Shown here piece after piece: positions 18,822-28,484 of a DNA stretch of 64,000 bases. Origin of the DNA: Acidimicrobiia bacterium (GTDB taxonomy: Bacteria; Actinomycetota; Acidimicrobiia; Acidimicrobiales; Bin134). Location: positions 1-64,000 of the forward strand of contig JAJDUJ010000027.1 of NCBI GenBank assembly GCA_022826705.1, given 5' to 3'. Positions within the stretch are counted from its first letter, which is position 1. The number at the start of each line of letters is the position of its first letter. The position numbers and the translations under genes were made by a program. The notes under the pieces are model-generated. The model saw only the letters and a list, made by a program, of their open reading frames with translations, searched no databases and was not told the DNA's origin.

Positions 18822-20201
18822 TCACAGTGGGGTGTTGTCGTGGCGGCGGCGGGGGAGGGACTCACGTTTGGACTCCAAGAGATCCAAGGCCGCGGCCACC
18901 TCGGCCCGGGTGTCGGCCGGGTCGATCACCGCGTCGATCGAGCCCCGCTCGGCGGCGATGTAGGGGTTCAGATAGCGCTCCTCATAGGCGGCCTCGAGTT
19001 CGGCCCGCTCCTCGGGACTGGACCGGCGGTGGACGATCTCGACCGCGCCCCGGGCGCCCATCACCGCGACCTCCGCTGAGGGCCAGGCCAGGGCGATGTC
19101 GTTTCCCATGTGGCGGGAGTCCATCACGATGTAGGCCCCGCCGTAGGACTTCCGCAGGGTCACGTTCACCCGGCCCACGGTGGCCCGGGCATACGCGAAG
19201 GCCAGCTGGGCGCCGTGGCGGATGATGCCCCGCCACTCCAGGTCCTTGCCCGGCTGGAAGCCCGAGGTGTCCACGAAGGTGACCAACGGCAGATTGAAGG
19301 CGTCGCAGAACGACACGAACCGGGCCCCCTTCTGGCTGCACGCGATGTCGAGGGTTCCGGCCAGGGTCTGGGGCTGGTTGGCCAGGATCCCCACCGGGCG
19401 TCCGGCCACGGTGGCAAAGGCGCACACCAGGTTGGCGGCCCAGTCGGCCTTGTATTCCAGCAGGTCGCCATCGTCGGCCACCGCCCGGACGACATCTCGG
19501 ATGTCGTAACTGCCCAGGGGCGATTCGGGCAGGATGTCGCGCAGCTCGGGGGTGGGGCGGTCCACTGGGTCGTCCACCGGATACCGGGGAGGCAGCTCGT
19601 CGGCGTGGGCGGGAAGCAGGCTCAACAGGGCGCCCACCAGATCGGACGCGGCGTCTTTGTCGTCCACCAGGAAGGCGGCCACCCCGCTGCGCCGGGAGAG
19701 CTGGCCGGCGCCGCCCAGGGTTTGGTTGCTGATCACCTCGCCGGTGAATTGGGTGACCATACGGGGGCCGGAGACGAAGGCGTAGCTGTCCTCGGTGGCG
19801 ATGGCGATGTCGGCCAGGCCCAGCAGCAGGGCCGGCCCCGACACCGCCGGGCCGGTGGCGCAGAAAATGGTGGGCACCTGACCCGAGCAGTCCACCACCG
19901 ACTTGGCCACCCGGCCCCAGCCCATGGTGGCCGCGATGCCCGAGTCGATATCGGCGCCCGATGAGGAGATGAACCCCACCAAGGGCACACGGCGCAGAAG
20001 GGCCTCTTGGGCGGCTCGCTCCAGCGTCTCGCTGTCGGCCGGGCTGAGCGCCCCCCGGTCGGCCTCGTTGTCCTCCACTTCGAAGACCACGCATTCCCGG
20101 CCGTCGTAGGAGTCCAGCCAGGCTCGGGCCGATCCCGGTGCTCCGGCTCGCAGCGGGACCCGGTCGGGTCGGTTGCCGGTGGCGGTCATGGCGTCGGTCA
20201 T
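18822..20201 (-). CDS. Acyl-CoA carboxylase carboxyltransferase subunit
   Basis: About 459 aa. Two crotonase-fold carboxyltransferase halves are visible. The first has the oxyanion segment GFISSSGADIDSG. The second has VSFCDAFNLPLVTFVDTSGFQPG and RKSYGGAYIVMDSRHMGND, typical of biotin-dependent acetyl/propionyl-CoA carboxylase beta chains. It is somewhat shorter at the N-terminus than the usual ~515 aa. No biotin carboxylase or carrier gene lies nearby, so the partner must be elsewhere. The start is uncertain: I used ATG 20201; an upstream GTG at 20246 lacks a Shine-Dalgarno. Confidence 0.88.
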   Translation of the reverse strand: MTDAMTATGNRPDRVPLRAGAPGSARAWLDSYDGRECVVFEVEDNEADRGALSPADSETLERAAQEALLRRVPLVGFISSSGADIDSGIAATMGWGRVAKSVVDCSGQVPTIFCATGPAVSGPALLLGLADIAIATEDSYAFVSGPRMVTQFTGEVISNQTLGGAGQLSRRSGVAAFLVDDKDAASDLVGALLSLLPAHADELPPRYPVDDPVDRPTPELRDILPESPLGSYDIRDVVRAVADDGDLLEYKADWAANLVCAFATVAGRPVGILANQPQTLAGTLDIACSQKGARFVSFCDAFNLPLVTFVDTSGFQPGKDLEWRGIIRHGAQLAFAYARATVGRVNVTLRKSYGGAYIVMDSRHMGNDIALAWPSAEVAVMGARGAVEIVHRRSSPEERAELEAAYEERYLNPYIAAERGSIDAVIDPADTRAEVAAALDLLESKRESLPRRRHDNTPL

Positions 20202-20285
20202 GGGCAGTGCTATCAGTCTCGCGCCGTGCTCAAAGGGGACAAGCACCGAGACAGCAAAGTCTACGTTCTCGTGGCTCTGCCGCCG

Positions 20286-21188
20286 TCAACTGGGGTACAC
20301 CCCGGCCTGGTCGTAGCCGTGGGTCCCCACCACTTCGAATATCACGTCTCGCACCGCTCGGGTGACCGCCGAAGGGGCCACCCGGCGGCTGACGATCAGG
20401 CCCACCGAGCGCCGCACCAGCCCGGTGATGGGGATGCGCCGCCAGGGGCCGTCGTCGGGGGCGGCGGTAGCGGGCAATATGGCGGCGCCAAACCCGGTGA
20501 GCACCAGGGTGGCGATCATCCTCATGCCGTCGATCTCGGCCCGGGTGGTGAGCTCCACGCCCTGGATCTTGAGCTCGGAGTCGATCTCGTCTCGAAAGGC
20601 AGTGCCCGGAGGGGGCAGCAGCAGCTCGTGGCGGCTTAGCTCGGCGGGGGTCACTGAGGACTTGCGGGCCAGCGGGTGGTCGGGCGGGGCTATGAGCAAG
20701 CGGTCTTCCGCGAACAGCTCTTCAGCCCGGATCTCAGAATCGTGCAGGGGCAGGTTGACCACTGCGCTGTGCAGATCTCCGGCGATCACCTGGGGGAGGA
20801 GGCTGGTAGTGGTGGCGGTGAGCACCTCGAGGCGGATGTTGGGGTATTGGGCCTCTAGGGCGGGCAAAACGATGGGGATCAGCCACCGGGCGGTGGAGTC
20901 GATGGTGCCCAGACGGGTGACTCCGGAGATGTCGTCGCGCATGGCGGCCATGTCCAACGCGATGGCGTCGGTCTCGGCCCGGATGCGTCGGGCTCGGGCC
21001 AATACGGCCTCCCCCTCCTCGGTGAGAGTGCCGGCGTCGCGGTCCACCAGGATGGCGCCCAGCTCTTCCTCCAACTTGGCGATGTGCTTGGACACGTTGG
21101 ACTGCACGGTGTGCAGCGACCGGGCGGCCTTGGAGAACGTCTTGTGCTCGGCTATCGCCAACAGGGCATCGAGCTGGCGGATGTCCAT
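20286..21188 (-). CDS. LysR-family transcriptional regulator
   Basis: 300 aa. The N-terminal winged helix-turn-helix is MDIRQLDALLAIAEHKTFSKAARSLHTVQSNVSKHIAKLEEELG (shown here as residues 1-44 in pieces: start MDIRQLDALLAIAEH, recognition helix TVQSNVSKHI). Residues 90-300 are the periplasmic-binding-like effector domain. The ATG at 21188 is correct for LysR proteins; the frame stays open to 21875 only as shadow of aconitase. It is transcribed with its neighbours between aconitase and the carboxyltransferase, so it may sense a central-carbon metabolite. The effector is unknown. Confidence 0.93.
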   Translation of the reverse strand: MDIRQLDALLAIAEHKTFSKAARSLHTVQSNVSKHIAKLEEELGAILVDRDAGTLTEEGEAVLARARRIRAETDAIALDMAAMRDDISGVTRLGTIDSTARWLIPIVLPALEAQYPNIRLEVLTATTTSLLPQVIAGDLHSAVVNLPLHDSEIRAEELFAEDRLLIAPPDHPLARKSSVTPAELSRHELLLPPPGTAFRDEIDSELKIQGVELTTRAEIDGMRMIATLVLTGFGAAILPATAAPDDGPWRRIPITGLVRRSVGLIVSRRVAPSAVTRAVRDVIFEVVGTHGYDQAGVYPS

Positions 21189-21247
21189 GGCCGTAAATCT
21201 ACGGTCGACAGGAAGGGCGGATGTCCATGGCGGGTCTCGGCGGGCGG

Positions 21248-23521
21248 TCAGCCCATGGTCCGCTGGCGGATCAGGTTCAGCGCGCTGCCCGCCTGGAACC
21301 ACTCGATCTGGTCGTGCGACAGGGTGTGCTCGGCGGTTATGTCCACCGTGGTCCCGTCGGGCTTGGCCACCTGCACCTGCACCGGCGCGCCGGGGGACAG
21401 ATCGGCCAGGCCGATCACCGAGATGCGGTCGTCCTCGTCGATGCGGTCGTAGTCGTCGGGGTCGGCGAAGGTGAGGGCCAGCACGCCCTGTTTCTTGAGG
21501 TTGGTCTCGTGGATGCGGGCGAACGACCGGGCGATCACTGCCGCGCACCCCCGGAAGCGGGGCTCCATGGCGGCGTGCTCCCGGGACGAGCCCTCGCCGA
21601 TGTTGCGGTCGCCCACCACCACCCAGCGCTGCCCGGCGGCGTGGTAGGCGGCGGCCACGTCGGGGAACGATCCGGTGGTGCCGTCGAGCTGGTTCTTGCC
21701 TTCGCCGACCGCCCCGGTGAAGGCGTTCACCGCCCCCAGATAGAGGTTGCCGGAGATGTTCTCCAGGTGGCCCCGGTAGCGCAGCCACGGTCCGGCCATG
21801 GAGATGTGGTCGGTGGTGCATTTGCCCTGGGCCTTGAGCAGCACGGGCAGATCGGTGAAGTCCTGGCCGTCCCATGGGGAGAAAGGCTCGAGCAGCTGGA
21901 GCCGCTCAGAGTCGGGCGACACCCGTACATCCACGCCGCTGCCGTCGTCGGGCGGGGCCAAGAACCCGCTGGCGCCGGGGTCGAAGCCCTGGTCGGGCAG
22001 CTCGGTGCCCGGGCCCACCATGAGCGCCACCTCGGTGCCGTCGGGGGCGGTGATGGTGTCGCTGGCCGGGTCGAAGTCCAGCGTGCCGGCCAACGCTAGG
22101 GCCACCACCGTCTCCGGGGACGTGACGAAGGCGTTGGTGGAGGCGTAGCCGTCGTTGCGCTTGGGGAAGTTGCGGTTGTAGCTGGTGACGATGCTGTTGG
22201 GGGTGCCTTCGGCCACGTCGTCGCGGTTCCACTGGCCGATGCACGGCCCGCAGGCGTTGGCCAACACGGTGGCCCCGATGGACTCCAGGTCGGCCAGCAG
22301 GCCGTCGCGCTCGATGGTGGCCCGAACCTGCTCGGAGCCGGGGGTGACCATGAGGGGCGACTTGGCGGTGAGCCCGTGGGCCGCGGCGTGACGGGCGATG
22401 CTGGCCGCTCGGGTTATGTCCTCGTAGCTGGAGTTGGTACACGACCCAACCAGGGCGGCGCTCACCTCCAGGGGCCAGCCGTTCAGCTTGGCCTCGGACC
22501 CCAGATCGGCCACTGGCCGGGCCCGGTCGGGGGTGTGGGGGCCGTTGATGTGCGGTCCCAGCTCGGACAGGTCGATCTCCACCACCCGGTCGAAGTAGCC
22601 GCCGGGGTCGCCCAGCACGGCATCGTCGGCCCGAAGGTTGTGGGCCGCGGCGTTGGCCGCGTCGGCTACGGCCTCGCGGCCGGTGGCCTTGAGGTAGCGG
22701 GCGATGGCATCGTCGTAGGCGAACAGCGAGGTGGTAGCGCCGATCTCGGCCCCCATGTTGCAGATGGTGGCCTTGCCGGTGGCCGACAGTGAGTGTGCGC
22801 CCGGCCCGAAGTACTCCACGATGGCCCCGGTGCCGCCAGCCACGGTGAGGATCTCGGCCACCTTCAAAATCACGTCCTTGGGGGCGGCCCAGCCGTCGAG
22901 CTCGCCGGTGAGGTGCACGCCGATGAGCTTGGGCCAGCGCACGTTCCAGTGGAATCCGGTCATCACATCCACCGCGTCGGCGCCACCCACGCCCACCGCC
23001 ACCATGGCCAGGCCGCCGGCGTTGGGGGTGTGGCTGTCGGTGCCGATCATCATGCCGCCGGGGAAGGCGTACTGCTCCAGCACCACCTGGTGGATGATCC
23101 CCGATCCCGGCTTCCAGAATCCGGCGCCGTAGCGGGCGCATACCGACTCCAGAAAGTCGTACACCTCCTCGTTGTTGTCGAGGGCCGCGGCCAGGTCTCG
23201 CTTAGCGTCGATGCGGGCCGAGATGAGGTGGTCGCAGTGGGTGGTGGTGGGCACTTGCACCTCGTCTAGCCCGGCGGTCATGAACTGGAGCCAAGCCATC
23301 TGGGCGGTGGCGTCCTGCATGGCCACCCGATCGGGGCGCAGATCCACGTAGGTGGCTCCCCGCACCGGGGTGACAGCGGGGTCGTCGAGGTGGTTGACCA
23401 GGATTTTCTCGGCCAACGTGAGCTCTCGGCCAAAACGTTCCCGGGCGGCGTCGACCCGCTCGTCCAGGGTGGAATACACGTTTTCAATCAGCTCAATGGG
23501 TGTGGAGGCGGCTACCGGCAT
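21248..23521 (-). CDS. acn: Aconitate hydratase
   Basis: 757 aa; isomerises citrate to isocitrate using a [4Fe-4S] cluster. The three cluster cysteines are visible: Cys361 in GSCTNS, and Cys424 and Cys427 in [17 protein letters not shown] and the C-terminal swivel-domain segment [17 protein letters not shown] are also present. The layout resembles the mitochondrial-type aconitases rather than the longer AcnA. I used the ATG at 23521, which has AGGA eight bases upstream; the frame extends to 23947 but only overlaps plsC out of frame. It clusters with citrate synthase. Confidence 0.95.
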   Translation of the reverse strand: MPVAASTPIELIENVYSTLDERVDAARERFGRELTLAEKILVNHLDDPAVTPVRGATYVDLRPDRVAMQDATAQMAWLQFMTAGLDEVQVPTTTHCDHLISARIDAKRDLAAALDNNEEVYDFLESVCARYGAGFWKPGSGIIHQVVLEQYAFPGGMMIGTDSHTPNAGGLAMVAVGVGGADAVDVMTGFHWNVRWPKLIGVHLTGELDGWAAPKDVILKVAEILTVAGGTGAIVEYFGPGAHSLSATGKATICNMGAEIGATTSLFAYDDAIARYLKATGREAVADAANAAAHNLRADDAVLGDPGGYFDRVVEIDLSELGPHINGPHTPDRARPVADLGSEAKLNGWPLEVSAALVGSCTNSSYEDITRAASIARHAAAHGLTAKSPLMVTPGSEQVRATIERDGLLADLESIGATVLANACGPCIGQWNRDDVAEGTPNSIVTSYNRNFPKRNDGYASTNAFVTSPETVVALALAGTLDFDPASDTITAPDGTEVALMVGPGTELPDQGFDPGASGFLAPPDDGSGVDVRVSPDSERLQLLEPFSPWDGQDFTDLPVLLKAQGKCTTDHISMAGPWLRYRGHLENISGNLYLGAVNAFTGAVGEGKNQLDGTTGSFPDVAAAYHAAGQRWVVVGDRNIGEGSSREHAAMEPRFRGCAAVIARSFARIHETNLKKQGVLALTFADPDDYDRIDEDDRISVIGLADLSPGAPVQVQVAKPDGTTVDITAEHTLSHDQIEWFQAGSALNLIRQRTMG

Positions 23522-23585
23522 ACCTCCGATCCTACGGGCTTTCCGGCAAAATGGCCTTGTCGCGGAATTGGCCGAATGAGGGGTT

Positions 23586-24488
23586 CTACTTGGGCCAGCG
23601 GCGATGTTGGCGACGGGAGCGGGGGGAGCGGTCGCCGAGGGCCCAGGCCCGGCGCCAAGGGGACACATTGGGGCCGGTGAGGCCGGGGATGGTGCCGGCG
23701 TGGGCTCGGCGGCGGGCCTGGTACCAGTCGGTGGCGCACTCGTCGGCCAGGGTGGCCACCGCCACCTCGATGCGGGCCGCAAAACGGCGGGCGTTGTCCT
23801 CCTCGGTGGGCACCAGTGGATCGCCGAACGTGATCGTGGTGGCCGACACCTTGGGCACGTTGCGGCCCTTGGGCAAAATGCGGTCGGTGCCCTCCACGTG
23901 CACCGGCACCACCGGCACGCCGCAGCGCACCGCCAGGTAGCCGGCACCGCCTAAGAAGGGCTGGCCCCAGCCGTCGGGGCTGCGGCCGCCCTCGGGGAAG
24001 ATGAGCAGGCTCCAGCCGTCCTCGATGAGTGACGCAGCCAGCCGGGCCGAGCGCCGTCCCACTTTGGACCGTTCGATGGGGATGGCACCGATGACCAGAG
24101 CCGAGGCCGCCGACTTGACCGCCCCGGTGAAGAAATAGTCCGATGCGGCGCCTACCACCAGCCGGTTGCGCCACCTGGGTGGGATGGATGTGAACATCAG
24201 GGGGGTGTCGATGTGGCTGTGGTGGTTGGCGGCGAAGATCACCGGGCCCTCGAGGCGCTCCAGCCGGTCAAGCCCTTGGCGGCGAGGGCGGGCCAGCGCA
24301 GCCATCGCTGGCTGCATCACAACCTCTGTGATAACCCGACGGGCGGCTCGGGCCGCCGGCTTGCGGGCCCACTCAGTGTCGTAGTTGGCCCCCCGATTCT
24401 TGGGGTTGGGCGCGGGCGGAACCCCCACGGGCGGTCGGGCCGCCCGGTAGGGAAAGTCCAGCTTTGAGATCACCCGTCTAGCTGACAT
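23586..24488 (-). CDS. 1-acylglycerol-3-phosphate acyltransferase family (PlsC)
   Basis: 300 aa membrane-associated acyltransferase. The catalytic HX4D motif is HHSHID (His89, Asp94), and the acceptor motif is [11 protein letters not shown]. These enzymes esterify lysophosphatidate or related acceptors. It is the last gene of a three-gene leftward operon and overlaps the LarA-like gene by 11 bases. Its pairing with an acyl-CoA reductase suggests a role in an unusual lipid rather than bulk phospholipid; that is inference. Confidence 0.9.
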   Translation of the reverse strand: MSARRVISKLDFPYRAARPPVGVPPAPNPKNRGANYDTEWARKPAARAARRVITEVVMQPAMAALARPRRQGLDRLERLEGPVIFAANHHSHIDTPLMFTSIPPRWRNRLVVGAASDYFFTGAVKSAASALVIGAIPIERSKVGRRSARLAASLIEDGWSLLIFPEGGRSPDGWGQPFLGGAGYLAVRCGVPVVPVHVEGTDRILPKGRNVPKVSATTITFGDPLVPTEEDNARRFAARIEVAVATLADECATDWYQARRRAHAGTIPGLTGPNVSPWRRAWALGDRSPRSRRQHRRWPK

Positions 24489-26091
24489 CGGCCATCAGGA
24501 TGGGGGGGTTGTGGAGGTGGGTGACGGTGGGCTGGCGGCCCACGGTGTCGCTGGCGATCTCCAGGGCGTCTTGGAGTGTGGATGCGGGGCGGAAGCCCAT
24601 GCGCTGCACCGCCCGGGTGTCGCCGCCCACGATGATCACCTCGCCTAGATGCTGGAGGGCGTGGGCCCCCCAGTACCACATGTAGAAGGGGTGGACGCCG
24701 TGGTAGGCGTACGACGTGCGGTACAGGTGGATGTACCACTCGTCGGTGGCGAACTGGCGCTCGTATTTCGCCTCGATCTCGACGGGATCGGTGGTGTCGG
24801 CCAGTACCTGCTCGAAGAAGTCGATGTAGCTGGGGTGGTGCACTGGGTGGAACTCCCAGCGGGTGGGGTGGCCCATGATGACCACGCCGCCCTCTCGCAC
24901 CAGCGGGCGTCCCCGATAGAGGTTGAAGAAGTAGCCCAGCCCCAGACACATCACCAGGATCGGGTTCATCACCGAGTTCACGTTGTAGGGGCAGATGTAG
25001 GGCAGGCCCATGGTCAAGATGTCGGTCTGGCCCTCCACGGGCACCAGGTGCTGGGCGTACACATTCTCGGTGGTCACCTTGTGGACGGCTTCCACCTCGC
25101 CGGCCTGCACCGAGGTCAGCTCATAGGGCGCCCGCCACGACTGGAAGATCTGGCGGGCCATCTGGGGAGGGGCGTACTTCAAACCCGTGGTCATGGCCAC
25201 GAAGGCGGCCCGGTCCTTGGCCGTCCACTCCCACTCCCGCTTCTGGAGCATGGCCAGCGGCCCGTCCACCCCGAAGGTGTTGTTGTTGACCGTGGTCTCG
25301 ATCTGGAAGATCTTCACCCCGGCGTCGCGCAGCACCTTGCCCATGCGCCAGTTGGAGGCGTGCAACTCGGAGCGGTGCTGGTCCATGAACGACTTGGACT
25401 CCTGCATCGTCTTGACGTTGTGGTGGTGGCGCAGCCCCTGGTAGCCGGCCAGGCCGGTGGCGGTGCTTTTGTGGCCGCCGTCCATGGCCACCAGGTTGAT
25501 GTTCACGTACACCACCAGGTCGCTCTCGGCGGCCCGCTTGGAGAACTGCACCTCCTCACCGTGGGGAGTGGTGCCTAGCACCACCATGCCGTCGGGGTCC
25601 TCGGCGTCGTGGTTGTAGAGGCAGCCCGAAGGGGCGAATGCATCGTAGGTGCGGTCGCCCAGCGAGTAGCGCAGTTCGTCCTCGGTCATGCGCCGGTGCA
25701 GGGCCAGCGCGGCGATGATGTGGACGTCGTCCACCCCGGCCGCCGCGGCCATCTCCAGCACTTGCTCGATCACCATCTGGCGGATGTCGGGGCGGCGCAT
25801 AGGGGGCAATGGTAGGGAGATGTCGTCAAAGGCGATGGTGAGCTTCATGCCCGGGCGGAGCTGGGCGGGCAGCGGATCCTGGTCGATGGGGTTGAGCAGC
25901 GCCCGGCGGATGGCGCCCTCGGGATCGGCCAGGCCCAGCAGCGGCTCGGCCGGGTAGATCACCCGGCTGCGCCCGGCCGGAAGCTTCTCGGTGCGGAAGC
26001 CCTCGCCGTGGTGGAACAGGATCGGCGGGGTAGAGCGGTCCACCTCGAGCACCATGCCCGGGCGGGGGGTTGGCCGCACTCGGTCCTTCAT
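24478..26091 (-). CDS. LarA-like (DUF2088) protein
   Basis: 537 aa related to nickel-pincer lactate racemase LarA. The segment LTIAFDDISLPLPP corresponds to the LarA DDxTRP region but with altered residues. ALALHRRMTEDEL (His132) matches the conserved catalytic-His segment, and GGHKS (205-209) matches the GGxKS region holding the lysine that binds the pincer cofactor. The C-terminal half (MGHPTRWEFHPVHH...) differs from LarA. No larB, larC or larE is nearby. Function is unknown; it may act on a different 2-hydroxy acid. It overlaps both neighbours. Confidence 0.75.
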   Translation of the reverse strand: MKDRVRPTPRPGMVLEVDRSTPPILFHHGEGFRTEKLPAGRSRVIYPAEPLLGLADPEGAIRRALLNPIDQDPLPAQLRPGMKLTIAFDDISLPLPPMRRPDIRQMVIEQVLEMAAAAGVDDVHIIAALALHRRMTEDELRYSLGDRTYDAFAPSGCLYNHDAEDPDGMVVLGTTPHGEEVQFSKRAAESDLVVYVNINLVAMDGGHKSTATGLAGYQGLRHHHNVKTMQESKSFMDQHRSELHASNWRMGKVLRDAGVKIFQIETTVNNNTFGVDGPLAMLQKREWEWTAKDRAAFVAMTTGLKYAPPQMARQIFQSWRAPYELTSVQAGEVEAVHKVTTENVYAQHLVPVEGQTDILTMGLPYICPYNVNSVMNPILVMCLGLGYFFNLYRGRPLVREGGVVIMGHPTRWEFHPVHHPSYIDFFEQVLADTTDPVEIEAKYERQFATDEWYIHLYRTSYAYHGVHPFYMWYWGAHALQHLGEVIIVGGDTRAVQRMGFRPASTLQDALEIASDTVGRQPTVTHLHNPPILMADVS

Positions 26092-28400
26092 GACGCCTTC
26101 CGGCTTCCGATTGGGAGCAGCTTGCGGGGGCCGCCGGGGGCTTTGTCGAAGTACTCGATGAGCCAGCCCCGCTTGCGGGCCAGCATGGCCAGCTTGGGCT
26201 CCGGGTTCACTGCCACCGGGTAGCCCACCGCCTCCAGCAGGGCCAGGTCGCTGGCCGAGTCGGCGTAGGCCACCGACTCCGACATGAGCAGCCCCTCGGC
26301 ATTGGCAAAGTCACGCAACACTTCGGCCCGCGACTCGCTGGTGGGCGGCACCTCGGCGAGTTGCCCGGTGTAGGTGCCGTGGGACTGGGCCAACTCGGCG
26401 CACACGATGTGGTCGAACAGCGGGCGCAACGGCTCCACGATGAAGTCCAGCGCGCCGGTGATGAGCACGGTGGTGTGCCCGGCGGCGCGGTGCTGGCGCA
26501 CCCGGCGGATGGCGGCGGGGTAGGACTGGGTCAATATCAAGTCGCTGAACATCTCGCCGGAGTCCTCGGCCATCTGCTCTATCGGCGCCCCTTGGTAGCG
26601 GCGGTAGAAGTGGCGGAGGAAGTCGCTGCGGTCCCGGTGGTCCAGGGCCAGAAGCGAAGGGGCCTCCAGTAAGATCTTGGCCACCAGTCGGGCCCGTTCG
26701 TCCAAAGGCAGTCGCCGAGTGGCCAGCCAGCCGTAGGCCATGACCACGTTGGCGGCGATGACGGTGTTCTCCAGATCGAAGGCCGCCATGTGTCGGTCGG
26801 GGGAGAGGATCTGGGTTCGCTGGCGGTCTTTGCGGGTCGGACCCGTCCGCCCCGACGGAGCCGTCTTGACCCGGCCCTGGGCCACCACGGTGGGCAGATG
26901 GATGTCGATCACGTAGTGGGGCCAGTCGATGATCCGGGGGTCGAAGCAGTACAGCTCTTTGTCTTCGTCATCCAGGCTGTCCCATAACTCCAGCAGCCGG
27001 TTTACGCCGAACAGGGCTTCGCACTCGGTGTAGGCCCCGTAGAGTTCCACGTAGCCCAGCGCCCGCTCCACTTGATCGCGCCGCTCGTCCAAATCCGCGG
27101 TGATCTCGGCTTGGCGGCCCCGGATGGGCAGCCGCCCCAGCACCCGCTCACCGGCGTTCAGCCCGGTCCGCAGCCGTCTGAGCTGGCGGACCACCCGGCC
27201 CCGGCCCGGATAGGTCCAGTTGGGCGGGGGGATGGGCTGGTCGCGGTCGTCGTAGATGGGATTCTCGCTGAACCAGCTGTGGGCCAGATCCACCAGCTGG
27301 TTGAATCGAAACGGGTTGATCGCTCCCGACGCCACCTGGATGATCTGGCGGTCGGTGTCGTGGCCCCGGGCGGCCACCGCACAGATGGCCGCGGCCACCA
27401 GATCCACCGGGATCACGTCCAGCACTCCCTGGGGGATGCCGGGGAAGTCGGTGAGCAGCCCCCGGCCGTAGCCGATGATGATGGGCTCGGCCATGCGGAA
27501 GCCCCGAATCCACCCCGGGAATGGCTCGGCATAGGCCGACTCGATGATCGACGGCCGCACGGTGGAGACCTCTAGGTCGCCCTTGATCTCGGTCACCGCG
27601 GTCTCGGCCAGCGCCTTGGTGAAGGCGTAGGCGTCGGGGAAGCCCAGCGAGGCGGCCCGCGACCGACCGGCCTCCACCATTTGGTCGTGGACCCAGCGGC
27701 TGCGGAGTTGCTCGGTCTTGGCGGCCAGCGCTGGGGTGCCGGCCGCCCCCAGCTCATGGCGAGCCCGGCTGCGGAACTCCTCCAGTCGGGCGGGATTGCG
27801 GCTCTCGGTCTCGGTGGTGATGCGCCGGCGGCGGCTGGCCTCGGCCTCGTCCTGCCATGACACGGGCACGTACATGGGGCCGTCGGCCAGGGGCTCTTCG
27901 GGGGCGTTCCCCCGGCGGCTCCCGGCCACATAGCAGGTGGACACCGCGATGAAGTGGGGGGACGCTCCCATCTCATTGAGCATGTTCACCAGTCGCACCG
28001 GCCCCATGAGGTTGACTTCCACCGCGGTGTCCAGCGGGTTGTCGAACGCCACCGCGGCGGCCGAGTGGATGACGATATCGCAGTTGGCGATCAGCTCCCG
28101 GCCGGTGTCGTCCAGCCCCAGGCCATCGACGCCCACGTCACCGGCCACGCCGGTGATCCGTTCCTGGCAGAGCTGTTCGAACTCGTCGTTGCCCAGCTGG
28201 TCGCGCAGCCGGTCGAAGACGTCGTTGCGGATTATCTCCCGGCGAATGCGCTGTTCGACCCCTCGGCGTCCGGGGCGTACCAACAGCACCAATTCCACCT
28301 CGGGCACGCAGCGCAACAGCCGCTCCACGAGAGCGGTGCCCAGGAAACCGGTCGTGCCGGTGATCGCCAGCCGCTTGCCGGCCAGCGCATCAGAGATCAC
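26088..28400 (-). CDS. Fatty acyl-CoA reductase / HAD-IB phosphatase fusion
   Basis: 770 aa. Residues 1-~510 are an extended SDR of the male-sterility type with NADPH motif TGTTGFLG (14-21) and active-site YAFTK (Tyr258, Lys262). Such enzymes reduce fatty acyl-CoA to aldehyde or alcohol. Residues ~536-750 are a HAD-IB hydrolase: motif I is FDLENT (Asp542, with Glu544 in place of the usual second Asp), motif II LITGALDF, and motif IV AYADSASDLALLEAVG. A basic linker joins them. GTG start. It leads the operon with the LarA-like and PlsC genes. Confidence 0.87.
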   Translation of the reverse strand: MISDALAGKRLAITGTTGFLGTALVERLLRCVPEVELVLLVRPGRRGVEQRIRREIIRNDVFDRLRDQLGNDEFEQLCQERITGVAGDVGVDGLGLDDTGRELIANCDIVIHSAAAVAFDNPLDTAVEVNLMGPVRLVNMLNEMGASPHFIAVSTCYVAGSRRGNAPEEPLADGPMYVPVSWQDEAEASRRRRITTETESRNPARLEEFRSRARHELGAAGTPALAAKTEQLRSRWVHDQMVEAGRSRAASLGFPDAYAFTKALAETAVTEIKGDLEVSTVRPSIIESAYAEPFPGWIRGFRMAEPIIIGYGRGLLTDFPGIPQGVLDVIPVDLVAAAICAVAARGHDTDRQIIQVASGAINPFRFNQLVDLAHSWFSENPIYDDRDQPIPPPNWTYPGRGRVVRQLRRLRTGLNAGERVLGRLPIRGRQAEITADLDERRDQVERALGYVELYGAYTECEALFGVNRLLELWDSLDDEDKELYCFDPRIIDWPHYVIDIHLPTVVAQGRVKTAPSGRTGPTRKDRQRTQILSPDRHMAAFDLENTVIAANVVMAYGWLATRRLPLDERARLVAKILLEAPSLLALDHRDRSDFLRHFYRRYQGAPIEQMAEDSGEMFSDLILTQSYPAAIRRVRQHRAAGHTTVLITGALDFIVEPLRPLFDHIVCAELAQSHGTYTGQLAEVPPTSESRAEVLRDFANAEGLLMSESVAYADSASDLALLEAVGYPVAVNPEPKLAMLARKRGWLIEYFDKAPGGPRKLLPIGSRKAS

Positions 28401-28484
28401 CGCAGTGTTTTACCAAACCCAGGGACTTTTCCCCAGCCCACTCGCACTCTTGGCAGTCGATAGTCGCGGTGCGGAGCCATTGTC

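Noticed and set aside
21189..21875. N-terminal extension of the LysR protein (529-aa frame)
   Set aside because: The extra part lies wholly over aconitase in another frame and has no domain; LysR proteins begin at the helix-turn-helix, here ATG 21188.
23522..23947. 142-residue extension of aconitase
   Set aside because: It is a Cys/Arg/Pro-rich shadow of plsC; the ATG at 23521 has a proper Shine-Dalgarno.
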